From positions 27,198,554-27,262,553 of the forward strand of contig NC_092562.1 in the NCBI RefSeq assembly GCF_037975245.1: a stretch of DNA of 64,000 nt, read 5' to 3'. Within the stretch, counting starts at the first letter, position 1. Each line of letters opens with the position of its first letter. The notes beneath the pieces were generated by a model. That model ran no database searches. It worked only from the letters and a program-made list of their open reading frames with translations, and had not been told where the DNA came from. Of the stretch, positions 24,919 through 35,890 are shown piece by piece. This DNA is from Apostichopus japonicus. Lineage: Eukaryota; Echinodermata; Holothuroidea; Aspidochirotida; Stichopodidae. The position numbers and the translations under genes are program-made.

Positions 24919-26160
24919 ATATGTGTTATATGAGAAAATTAAAATTAACAAGGTGGCATGCTCCATGACTGGAACTTTTATAAGGCTTTAATACTATCGG
25001 CAAGCATTAGTGTTGTGTTTAAAAATGGCACGGCAAGGTATTGGTTTATGACAAACTTTGCCTAAGGTTTAATTGCTCAAGGTATATTAAGTACTGAAGG
25101 AAATTTACAAGATATGGAGAAAAAAACAATTCATTGTAATGTATCATTGGGTGGCAAGAAGGCAGGTTTTAAGGCAGCACCAAATGCTAGATGATAAAGT
25201 ATTCTCAAATACATAATAAAAAATAAAATAGATCATGAGATGCAAAGGTTATGTAGTAATGCCACAATGCACAACTACTGGCGATAACATTTTTTCATGT
25301 TTGCTATGTTTCCCTCTAATTTTTTTCCCCTCTAATTGTGTCATGTTTCCCTCTTATGCACTAATATTAAGATAAGTAATAAAATTGGTCTAAAAACACC
25401 AGAATGTCCTTAACTTCACAAAGTGGTGAAAGGTGAACTTAGAACCATCCCAAAAGCCCCTTCCCAAAAAAGGGCCACCTCTCACAAATAATGCACCTAA
25501 ATATCTACTTAGTTCCTCCCTCCCCTCCATCACCCACCAATTGAACCCCATAGCTCAACCACCCCTCTCCCTCCTCCACCCCAAAAAGCAAAAAAAATAA
25601 GAACTTGAATAAGTAGAAACAAATTTTGACCACACTATACTTTTGTCTAGAATAGGACTTATGTTTTGACATCCAACATGTAAACCAATTCACTATAAAT
25701 CACTACAGTATTGAAGGATTAAGGCAGCTAAAGATGTTCATTTTGTGTATATTTTCATCCACAAAGCAATTACTCATCATTCATAGTGCAAGTACATCAT
25801 TCATAGTGCAAGACTTTTTTGATAAAAACAAAAACCTACCACGAATATCATCATAAGTAAACAAAGGAACCTCACTACTATTGCTTGGCAGTTTAAAAGG
25901 TACTCTTTTTATCTAAAGTTTACTGACAAAAGCTTCACAACACATTCTGGATTGAAAGTCAAGTCTGATTTTTTATTTCACATGTTAAACAAAACTTGAT
26001 GACAGTAGTTTTGGAGATAATTTTTGAATAATTTCTCACGTATTCAACAGTGGTAAGCACTCACTTTATTGGCAAACTCACTGTTTAAAGGGGCATAAGT
26101 ACCTAACAGTAAAAGGAAATAATAATGTTGGATGTCAAAACCCAAACCTGTAACTTTCCA
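24919..26160. other. Unassigned sequence
   Basis: AT-rich with a pyrimidine-rich patch around 25515-25580. A short direct repeat (TCATTCATAGTGCAAG) occurs twice at 25785-25812. Further decayed minus-strand coding sequence may continue here but could not be followed. Confidence 0.4.
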
Positions 26161-26716
26161 TTATGACTGCTGTGACGGCACCTGAGAATGAGAAAAACAG
26201 TAAAAAGTTGATACACCAGTTGATGTAGAGGCAAAGTTATATACCAATGTCATCAACTGAACTTGTCGAAAGACATATGGAACAATCCTTAAAGATGATT
26301 TTGTTGTTAGAATACAGTAATGAGCATGGCAAAGAAAAATTCCTGACCTGTTACAGCAAAGCTCAATAGCAGTGGCATCATCAATGTCAAACAATTTGAT
26401 TAGAGTGCTACGGTTAACAAATTTTGATGTCTGATGCACATTTTCTTTACTAGTGCAATTTGGCAACTGACATGTATTTCACGAAGGTCTTTTAGAGGGA
26501 GGCCTAGTTTCATCTTTGACTGAGCTAAGTCTAAGTTTACATGCATAGCAAACACAGTCATAATCCAATATATTTTTCTGCCTTAAGTTAGCACTATAAC
26601 CAACTGAGAATTAGCTGGAGTGGCTTGAGCTATGTGCCAGTAACGTGGCTTGGACTCTTTACAAACAGTACATGGTCCAGCAACTTTCTCTTCATGGTAT
26701 AACTGACAAGCTGTTT
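26161..26716 (-). pseudogene. Decayed minus-strand gene with cysteine-pair (zinc-binding-like) motifs
   Basis: Reading the minus strand from 26716 downwards gives protein-like sequence: ETACQLYHEEKVAGPCTVCK, then after a one-base frame change DYDCVCYACKLRL, then after an in-frame TGA NTCQLPNCTSKE and ELCCNRSGIFLCHAHY. The paired cysteines (C-x2-C, C-x-C-x2-C, C-x4-C, C-x8-C-x2-H) look like a zinc-binding protein, but the family was not recognised. One frameshift and one stop make it a probable pseudogene. The acceptor CCAAAG|AA is in phase with a candidate first exon at 27957-27996. Confidence 0.45.
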
Positions 26717-27956
26717 CTTTGGCATGATGTCATGAAAGTTAAAAAGTAAAAAAAACCAGAATGACAAGTTCCACACGAAAATTAGAAACTTATATGATAC
26801 ACATGAGCACATACTCATTGTAGTCAGGGTGCAAATTGTTATCTCCCTATTTCCTAAACATACAATTGAATTAATACACTGAGTAATCAAAACTTTGGAC
26901 TCGTCAGTAAGCAGAGATTTAAATTTCTAAGCTACAAGTACAAGCAGAATGCAGGCCTATGTTGTACCCACATCCCAAAATCCCAAGGCTGCATGTGTCT
27001 CAAAAGGTTCAAGATCATTCGCAAAAAAATGAAACCCTGCTTTGTATTGAAATGTTGGTTAGTGCATCTGCTACAACTAGTGGGCAAAACTGCAGCTAGA
27101 AAATAGAATGCTGTTTATTCTACATAACTATTACGAATAAATGAATATGTAGATAGGCCTAGCCTTGTAAATGCCTACTAACTTTAGCCAAGAATGAGAA
27201 TAGCACTCCACCCAAAGCTTAAGTAATGTATTTCCTAAAACTAAAAGTGACACTCCAGTCAACAGATACAGACTTAGGCCATAGCCTTACTTTATATCGA
27301 AGCTTACGCCGTGCCCTGCTTTGAACTAGTACTACTAGAGCCAAGACCAACGAGGCCTTAAAGTTTAAGTTATTAAAATATGAAGATTTGGGCCTAGCCT
27401 AAATAGTACATGACTATAGGCCGGTTGGCTAGGCCTATACTAACTTAGGAAAACAGAACCCTAATACTAATAGTACTAGCCTAGGCCTAGTATCATACTT
27501 AAATTTAAGAGCGATCCGCGATTAGCCTAGGACACTATATACAATTTGTCACAACGAATTTAAAGAATTTACGGTGTGACGAAGCCCTACCTACGTTGCT
27601 AACAACTATGTCCAAGGCTTTAGTATGAGAGTAGCTAGTACTGTAGAAAAGTAATACTAGTAATAGTAACTAAAAGTACGTAGGCCTATACTATTACTAG
27701 GTATATGAAGCCAATGTGTTAGGCGACATTACAGTGCAACAACAACGTTAAGCCGTATGTACTGTTTCTAACGATTAAGCAAGAACTTGGCATGATGTTT
27801 GACCTAAATTTTTGTACACTTTTTACGGGTGAACAAAATCCAAACTTACAGCTTCGATGCTTTAACGTATTGCCAACATTTTGAAACCATCATTATGATA
27901 ACCTACATTCTAATACGGAAACCTTACAGATCCGAAAAGTCAGAGTTCCTTACCTG
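26717..27956. other. Probable intron between candidate first exon and decayed exon (minus strand)
   Basis: About 1.2 kb with no recognised feature, unusually rich in TAGGCCTA-type words around 27150-27700. Confidence 0.35.
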
Positions 27957-27996
27957 CAAATTCTCCTCGCCGTTCCACAACGGCAGAGAAATTCAT
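27957..27996 (-). CDS. Candidate first coding exon of the minus-strand cysteine-motif gene
   Basis: On the minus strand an ATG at 27996 opens MNFSAVVERRGEFA and runs into a near-perfect donor TTGCAG|GTAAGG. It ends in phase 1, and the phase 1 acceptor at 26716 continues into the cysteine-motif frame. The promoter-like patch just upstream supports transcription from here. The exon is very short, so coincidence is possible. Confidence 0.3.
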
Positions 27997-28099
27997 TGAT
28001 TGAAGCTAGATGAGAACGAGTTCAACCGAATTCTCACGAAGATGTGTCTTTGCACTATATCAGGATGCTCTAATACCATATACGGCAATTCTCGGTGAT

Positions 28100-28340
28100 C
28101 AAGATCATGCATAATTCATGTTTTAACGTGAGCTTCGCTATTGGAAACGACTCGGCTTATTTCCGCGCCATCTCCGATTTGCCACTTCCGGTTTGTGCAT
28201 CGGATTCGTGAAAGTTGCGCAATAACGGTCGTTTTCAGCGAGGAGAGTTTCCACTGATATGTCTGATTGATTCTGCTAACTTTCCAGAAATAATAAATCC
28301 CAAGAAAAGCAATCCGAAATTTGTAAAAGCTTGGACGGAC
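28100..28340 (-). promoter_or_regulatory. Promoter-like patch with ETS- and YY1-type motifs
   Basis: On the minus strand ACCGGAAGTGGC (ETS/GABP type) lies at 28181-28192 and GAGATGGCGCGG (YY1-like) follows at about 28163-28174. Local CpG is raised. It lies about 170 bp upstream of the candidate first exon. An 85-codon open minus frame covers the patch but resembles non-coding promoter sequence. Confidence 0.4.
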
Positions 28341-28529
28341 ACATGATGTGCATCTCAGCAGTGACTGGTTCAATATACCCTAATGTTGAACAGAAAGAAC
28401 ATTTTCAAATTTATCACTGATGAATGATGTTGCGAGCAGTCGGGATTACTGCACGCTTCAGTTCTATTTAACCTTTTCATTTATCATATTTTAGCATTTA
28501 ATTTCCGGTCACGCTCAGGAAACAATTAC

Positions 28530-28538
28530 GACATTCCT
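28530..28538. repeat. Left 9-bp target site duplication of the foldback element
   Basis: GACATTCCT directly precedes the terminal ACCGGTGTG and is repeated exactly at 39215-39223 after the other terminus. Confidence 0.9.
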
Positions 28539-28740
28539 ACCGGTGTGAAGTTAGATACTTATTCCCCGTTCCTCGTTCGATATTCGCGAATGAGTAACTG
28601 AGCTACCAATTCGGTTACGTATTCGACAATGGTATCGACGTAACACCTTTGGCAAGACAAAGCTTTCTTACAAGATGTTCAATATTTGGTGGTGGAAAGA
28701 GGTTTACCTATGGCCCATGGGTCATATGAACTCTAATGAC
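28539..28740. repeat. Left outer terminal inverted segment
   Basis: About 200 bp matching the reverse complement of 39011-39214. The first ~50 bp are nearly perfect; the inner part differs by small indels around the GAGTAACTGAGC block. It contains none of the 179-bp array unit until its inner edge. Confidence 0.85.
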
Positions 28741-31700
28741 TATGTAGAAGGGTACCATAATGCATCTTGCCCGGTCCAAATAGTTCTTGACCAACTAAAA
28801 TGACCAGTACTTCATCAGTTCTTAAATTAATGTAAAAAAAATTACTTTAGGCCCTAATCAAGACTAGCACGCCTTGGACCACCTTACCAATGGGTCATAT
28901 GAATTCTTAACACATTGTAGAAGGATACCTTAATGCGTCTTGCCCGGTCCAAAGAGTGCTTGACCAATTTAAATGACCATTAAATCAACATTCTTTTAAA
29001 TAAATGTAACGGGAACTGAAATAAAAACATTTGGGCCCTAATCAAAACCAGCACGACTTGGACCGTCCAACCAATGGGTCATAGGAAGTCTAAGGACCTT
29101 ATAGAAGGGTAACATAATGCGTCTTGCCCGGTCCAAAGAGTGCTTGACCAATTTAAATGACCACTAAATCATTACTTTTTTAATGAGTGTAACGGGACCA
29201 CGTAAAAGCTTTGGGCCCTAATCCATGCAGCACGCCTTGGATCACCAAACCAATGGTTAACATCAACTCTAAGGACATTGCATAAGAGTCCCATAATGCG
29301 TCTTGCCCGGTCCAAAGAGTGCTTGACCAATTTAAACGACCATGAAATCATTACTTCTTTAATGAGTAAAATGGGACCACGAAAAAGCTTTGGGCCCTAA
29401 TCCATGCAGCACGCCTTGGACCACCTAACCAATGGGTAACATTAACTCTAAGGACATTGTAAAAGAGTACCATAATGCGTCTTGCCCGGTCCAAAGATTG
29501 CTTGACCAATTAAACTGACCATTACATCATTACTTATTAAATGAGTGTAACGGGACCACGAAAAGGCTTTGGGCCCTAATCCATGCAGCACGCCTTGGAT
29601 CACCAAACCGATGGTTAACATGAACTCTAAGGACATTGCATAAGAGTACCATAATGCGTCTTGCCCGCTCCAAAGAGTGCTTGACCAATTTAAATGACCA
29701 CTAAATCATTACTTCTTCCGATGAGTGTAACGGGACCACGAAAAAGCTTTGGGCCCTAATCCATGCAGCACGCTTTGGACCACCTTACCAATGGGTAACA
29801 TTAACTCTAAGGACATTGTAGAAGAGTACCATAATGCGTCTTGCCCGGTCCAAAGCGTGCTTGACCAATTCAAATGACCACTAAATCATTACTACATCAT
29901 CGAGTGTAACGGGACCACGAAAAAGCTTTGGGCCCTAATCCAAGCAGCACGCCTTGGATCACCAAACCGATGGTCAACATGAACTCTAAGGACATTGTAG
30001 AAGAGTACCATAATGCGTCTTGCCCGGTCCAAAGCGTGCTTGACCAATTTAAGTGACCACTAAATCATTACTTCTTCCGATGAGTGTAACGGGACCACGA
30101 AAAAGCTTTGGGCCCTAATCCATGCAGCACGCTTTGGACCACCTAACCAATGGGTCACATTAACTCTAAGGACATTGTAGAAGAGTACCATAATGCGTCT
30201 TGCCCGGTCCAAAGCGTGCTTGACCAATTTAAATGACCATTAAATCATTACTACATCATCGAGTGTAACGGGACCACGAAAAAACTTTGGGCCCTAATCC
30301 ATGCAGCACGCCTTGGATCACCAAACCGATGGTCAACATGAACTCTAAGGACATTGTAGAAGGGTACCATAATGCGTCTTGCCCGGTCCAAAGCGTGCTT
30401 GATCAATTTAAATGACCACTAAATCATTACTTCTTCCGATGAGTGTAACGGGACCACGAAAAAGCTTTGGGCCCTAATCCATGCAGCACGCTTTGGACCA
30501 CCTAACCAATGGGTAACATTAACTCTAAGGACATTGTAGAAGAGTACCATAATGCGTCTTGCCCGGTCCAAAGAGTGCTTGACCAATTAAAATGACCATT
30601 AAATCAGTACTTTTTTAATGAGTGAAACGGGACCACGAAAAAGCTTTGGGCCCTAATCCATGCAGCACGCTTTGGACCACCTAACAAATGGGTAACATGT
30701 ACTCTAAGGACTTTGTAAAAGAGTACCATGATGCGTCTTGCCCGGTCCAAAGCGTGCTTGACCAATTAAACTGACCATTAAATCATTACTTCATCATCGA
30801 GTGTAACGGGAACACGAAAAAGCTTTGGGCCCTAATCCATGCAGCACGCTTTGGACCACCAAACCGATGGTCAACATGAACTCTAAGGACATTGTAGAAG
30901 AGTACCATAATGCGTCTTGCCCGGTCCAAAGCGTGCTTGACCAATTAAACTGACCATTAAATCATTACTTCATCATCGAGTGTAACGGGACCACGAAAAA
31001 GCTTTGGGCCCTAATCCATGCAGCACGCTTTGGACCACCAAACCGATGGTCAACATGAACTCTAAGGACATTGTAGAAGAGTACCATAATGCGTCTTGCC
31101 CGGTCCAAAGCGTGCTTGACCAATTAAACTGACCATTAAATCATTACTTCATCATCGAGTGTAACGTGACCACGAAAAAGCTTTGGGCCCTAATCCATGC
31201 AGCACGCTTTGGACCACCAAACCGATGGTCAACATGAACTCTAAGGACATTGTAGAAGAGTACCATAATGCGTCTTGCCCGGTCCAAAGCGTGCTTGACC
31301 AATTAAACTGACCATTAAATCATTACTTCATCATCGAGTGTAACGGGACCACGAAAAAGCTTTGGGCCCTAATCCATGCAGCACGCTTTGGACCACCAAA
31401 CCGATGGTTAACATGAACTCTAAGGACATTGTAGAAGGGTACCGTAATGCGTCTTGCCCGGTCCAAAGCGTGCTTGACCAATTAAACGACCATGAAATCA
31501 TTACTTCATCATCGAGTGTAACGGGACCACGAAAAAACTTTGGGCCCTAATCCATGCAGCACGCTTTGGACCACCAAACCGATGGTCAACATGAACTCTA
31601 AGGACATTGTAGAAGAGTACCATAATGCGTCTTGCCCGGTCCAAAGCGTGCTTGACCAATTAAACTGACCATTAAATCATTACTTCATCATCGAGTGTAA

Positions 31701-32410
31701 CGGGACCACGAAAAAGCTTTGGGCCCTAATCCATGCAGCACGCTTTGGACCACCAAACCGATGGTTAACATGAACTCTAAGGACATTGTAGAAGGGTACC
31801 GTAATGCGTCTTGCCCGGTCCAAAGCGTGCTTGACCAATTAAACGACCATGAAATCATTACTTCATCATCGAGTGTAACGGGACCACGAAAAAACTTTGG
31901 GCCCTAATCCATGCAGCACGCTTTGGACCACCAAACCGATGGTCAACATGAACTCTAAGGACATTGTAGAAGAGTACCATAATGCGTCTTGCCCGGTCCA
32001 AAGCGTGCTTGACCAATTAAACTGACCATTAAATCATTACTTCATCATCGAGTGTAACGGGACCACGAAAAAGCTTTGGGCCCTAATCCATGCAGCACGC
32101 TTTGGACCACCAAACCGATGGTTAACATGAACTCTAAGGACATTGTAGAAGGGTACCATAATGCGTCTTGCCCGGTCCAAAGCGTGCTTGACCAATTAAA
32201 CTGACCATTAAATCATTACTTCATCATCGAGTGTAACGGGACCACGAAAAAGCTTTGGGCCCTAATCCATGCAGCACGCTTTGGACCACCAAACCGATGG
32301 TCAACATGAACTCTAAGGACATTGTAGAAGGGTACCATAATGCGTCTTGCCCGGTCCAAAGTGTGCTTGACCAATTTAAATGACCACTACATCATCACTT
32401 CTTAAATGAG
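28741..32410 (+). repeat. Left arm array: 21 units of about 179 bp
   Basis: The word CTTGCCCG marks each unit and starts at 28766, 28939, 29123, 29302, 29481, 29660, 29840, 30019, 30199, 30378, 30558, 30737, 30916, 31095, 31274, 31453, 31631, 31810, 31988, 32167 and 32346. Spacing is 178-180 bp except in the two outermost intervals (173 and 184). Outer units are diverged, inner units nearly identical, and from about 31270 units alternate in a 357-bp dimer. Short open frames in the array are by-products of the repeat. Confidence 0.95.
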
Positions 32411-34197
32411 TGTCCATCTCATATGTTATGTATCGTGCGTTTAGTGTCAACCGGTAGCATTATAAATTGCACTTTGGACCCTCAAGGAATGAAAAAGAGA
32501 GAACTCGTTTTAAGTGCATTCCAATTAATGGCAGAATGTCTATATACATGGCCAAATTCTGTCGGAAAGTTTTTACAATTTAAAAAAGCCTCTAAATGAC
32601 TTCCGAATTCATCGATATGTTAGCATATAACACTTTAACTTACTCAAATCACTTACGAAATTTCAGCCTAATCAAAAGGGAAAAATTGCAATGTGGCAGA
32701 TATTTGAACACGATGGCATAAAGCGACAGCATCTTTCTATGGCTGTAGCAAGGCCGTAGCAAGACTGTAGCAGGCTTGTAGCAGGCTTGCACTGTCATGA
32801 TAGCCCAATGAAGCTTATGAAGCTTACAGCCGGAGAAACAATCAAAGAAATAAACCATCCCCTATATAGGCCTACCAAGTACCATGAATTAATGGTACAT
32901 GCAGTAACGTTCAAACATTGAACAATATCACTTTAACTCTCCTAACGTGGGTCAGAGACATTCGTAGAAGGAAAGATATTCCGATATTTCATTCATTTGG
33001 GAATACAAATGCAAAAAAGCAGTTAAACTGTCAACATGCTGCAGATTATTTCAGTTATCTATCAATTTTAATGGTTCGACGCAAGGGAGCAATCACGCTA
33101 TGATAAATATGAACTCTCAGCCTTTTAAAGGTATACCATGGACGTTAAATGACGGTAGGCAGTCAGCTCGTACATCGGTATCAATTAGTTCGAGCCTAAT
33201 GTTCAAGCGCTCTTTTACGAGAGAAAACTTCTAGGAAACATCCTGAATGAATCATTCAATTACAATCAGAACGCATGGTCCTTTATTTCGCTCCTTCAAA
33301 TTTATCGTATGAAATATTGAGTAATAGTGTATGGAACATCTTTGCACATAGATTGGTAAAAGTGTATCAATTCTACCAGATTAAAGTAATTTGGCATGAA
33401 AATTTTTCTTCTGCAAGTACATTTCAATCCAATCAGAGAATAAATGGTGAGGGGTGGGGGGGTGGATATTAAGCATGTAATATTTCTCTTGACTTCTATA
33501 CTTCCATAATTGACTCAGCATATAGCCTAATTGATATTTACCGAAGAATTAATACATTAAATACAATTGTAAGTGATTAGAAAGTGTATTTTTGACTTAA
33601 ATTAACAAACGCGAAATTGACCTTAAATCTAGCACTTTTGCTAATGGATTGAATGTGTTTTGTGTATTGTGTAAAATTTGTATAGCTAGATACAGGGACG
33701 TAGCTAATGCATGATGATTGGGGGTTTAGTGGCTGAAATTCCAACTGGATGGGTTTTGGAGCCAGAAAATTCCGACTGCTGCCTTGTACCCCCCCCCCCC
33801 CCCGCACTATACTCGTCAACGATACGGTCAGTGTCAGTCAGACACCCTATCTTTCGCAACTGCACTTTTGTTCCAAACTTTTCTCGGTACATTTGTACCA
33901 CTGGCCCTCACTTTACAAACTTATCAATCACTCTGGTTAAGCGAGTAAGCAACTGAGTACAAGTTATCTGCTTGAAAAGCTACATAGACTACTGACTAAA
34001 AAAGCTATGTTAATGTAACAAAGGGGAAACTTTTTTTCGAAAATTATATTCGACGACATAGTGAATTACCCAAAAATACAGTGCTTTTTCCTAGCGGGCT
34101 TAATATTATTTTCTTGGGGGTGGGGGTGGGGGTGGGGCTATATATCACTCACATGAATAAAAAAAACCATTGTTCACTTCATTCCAACTGAGCATTT

Positions 34198-34530
34198 GGA
34201 ATGATGTGAACAATTAAACATTTTGCAGAAAAATGTTGAGTTGACGTTATACGATAAGTTGTCAATTTAACATTTTGCAGAAATTTTTTCAATTGCTCAA
34301 TTGGAATGAAGTGAACAATTGAACATTTTGCCAAAAATGTCCAATTGGCGAGATAAGATAAGTTGTCAATTAAACATTTCTCAGAAAAGTTTTTCAATTG
34401 TTCTTATGGAATGAAGTAAACAAATTAACATTTTGCAGCAAAAAATGACTAATTGACGAGATTTGATTAGTTTTCAATTAAACATTTTTCACAAAATTGT
34501 TCAATTACTCATTTGAAGCAAGTAAGCAAT
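34198..34530. repeat. 105-bp tandem repeat, three copies plus a partial
   Basis: Units begin GGAATGAAGTGAACAA-like at 34198, 34303 and 34408, with a diverged start near 34514. Each contains two AACATTTTGCAGAAA-like half motifs separated by GATAAGTTGTCAAT, so there is also a sub-periodicity. It sits in the middle of the nested hAT-like element. Confidence 0.85.
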
Positions 34531-34887
34531 GCAACATTTTCTGTTTTTTGATAACATTTTATCTTGTTATCTAAACAATTTACAGAAAAATTTCACCTTA
34601 TGGGGCAAAGTTTTTCTTATGTTGATGGCATTTTTAAGCTTCCGTAGATAAGCATTGAGCGTTTTAATAGTATATGTTGTGCAGAAGTTCTATTAGGCAT
34701 TTTTTTTAGAGTATTCAAAATCATACGAAGTTTTGTATGGTGGAGTATAAAGATCGCGACATACAATTTCTCATTGTGACAAGGAAATCGTAGTAAATAT
34801 GACTGATTCAAGGTCAATTTTGACCGAAAATTTTAGGTCACTACAAGAATATTTGAAAATTCGAGTGCGCCAGTCGGAAAAATTCGA

Positions 34888-34918
34888 GTGCGACAGTCGG
34901 AAATTCCGACTGTCGCAC
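34888..34918. repeat. 31-bp perfect palindrome
   Basis: GTGCGACAGTCGGAA and its exact complement are separated by one base. A 25-bp imperfect direct repeat of the left half (ATTCGAGTGCGCCAGTCGG) precedes it. Its position about 90 bp inside the right end of the hAT-like element is where subterminal transposase-binding repeats would be expected. Confidence 0.9.
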
Positions 34919-35429
34919 AAAAATTTTCCAACTTTCGTCAGTTTGACCAAGATTGGGGGGGGGGGGGGGGGATGAGACACCCCACACCCCCTCTTGCGAC
35001 GTCCCTGGCTAGATTATGGACGTTATAATTAATAATTAGGTAGAACTGAATGAAAGGAAATCAACTAAAAAATCACACTAACTCTGGTCTATGTTTAGTT
35101 GGAATAAACCCAGTGAGACTTCTTATGATGGATCTGCCTTCTACACTCCAAGAGAAACTTTCTATTGAAAAATCGCTAAGAGAAAGAACAAGCACATGCA
35201 TGGGAACACGATAAAATCAAAATGCATAGAAAGGCACTATAGGGTAACTTGGATGGTTCATTACCAACTATGGCTAATAGAGATCATAAATAAATCAGAA
35301 AGGGATTTCGGCATAAAATATATGTCTGGGTAGACCTATTTCACTTGAAGACTATTTTGCTAAATAAACTATTAAAGTCAGTTTATCTCCGCTTGACCCG
35401 AGATGACTGATTGTCTGTTTATAGCTCCA

Positions 35430-35560
35430 TGGTCAGCTCTAGAATGTAGCAGTGGAATCTTTCAGAATCTACGAAGGGGGTTAAAGCGTTCAAAACCACT
35501 TTCAAGAAGAGAGGCAAGAACACTTCTCTGTTCTTTAAATCTGTAAATATGTGAAGGGTT
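35430..35560 (+). mobile_element. Possible LINE ORF2 C-terminal fragment
   Basis: A frame reads QWNLSESTKGVKAFKTTFKK followed by TSLFFKSVNM and a stop. It resembles the W-N-x-L-P...FK-x-x-LK-x-x-LF end of CR1-like reverse transcriptase proteins. The tail ends GAATAAAAGAAATAAAATTAAG. Short and diverged, so the call is tentative. Confidence 0.3.
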
Positions 35561-35890
35561 GACGGGTGAAATGAATAAAAGAAATAAAATTAAGTTCTAT
35601 GAACGAATAATTAAAACAAAAACGTTTTCAGTTCGTTGCCAGTCTACAGAAATCACTTCATTCTGAAAATGTAGTTGCGCTAAGGTCCCCCCCCCATAAA
35701 AAAAAAAAAGTGCGCGTGTGTTTCTCCGGAATGGGAAGGAAACTTTGTATGCTGATGATTGTAAAGCACCAATTAGCATTAAACTTGCGAGCCAAAGGTG
35801 TTGCTTTTGTTTTGTATCACCACACTGGTACAGACGTAGAGTTGAAATTCAAAAAAGAAGATATTGATGAATGTACTGGATAATGATTGT

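Larger units (their letters stand above)
33693..35007. mobile_element. Nested non-autonomous hAT-like element (1.3 kb)
   Basis: The ends are inverted: CAGGGACGTAGC at 33693 and GCGACGTCCCTG ending at 35007. They are flanked by 8-bp near-identical duplications, GCTAGATA (33685-33692) and GCTAGATT (35008-35015), seven of eight bases matching. CAGGG-type ends and 8-bp duplications are characteristic of hAT transposons. No hAT transposase frame is present. It contains C and G runs just inside each end, a 105-bp tandem repeat and a 31-bp palindrome. Confidence 0.7.
32411..35890. other. Interior of the foldback element
   Basis: Single-copy-looking DNA between the arms. It contains no transposase-like frame. 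A short run of GTAGCA-type repeats lies at 32748-32790. A hAT-like element is nested at 33693-35007 and a possible LINE 3' fragment follows at 35430-35560. A C run is present at about 35687-35695. Confidence 0.6.

Noticed and set aside
31362-31907. Two identical 62-codon open frames
   Set aside because: They lie inside the 179-bp foldback array and repeat because the array repeats; no start context, domain or splice sites.
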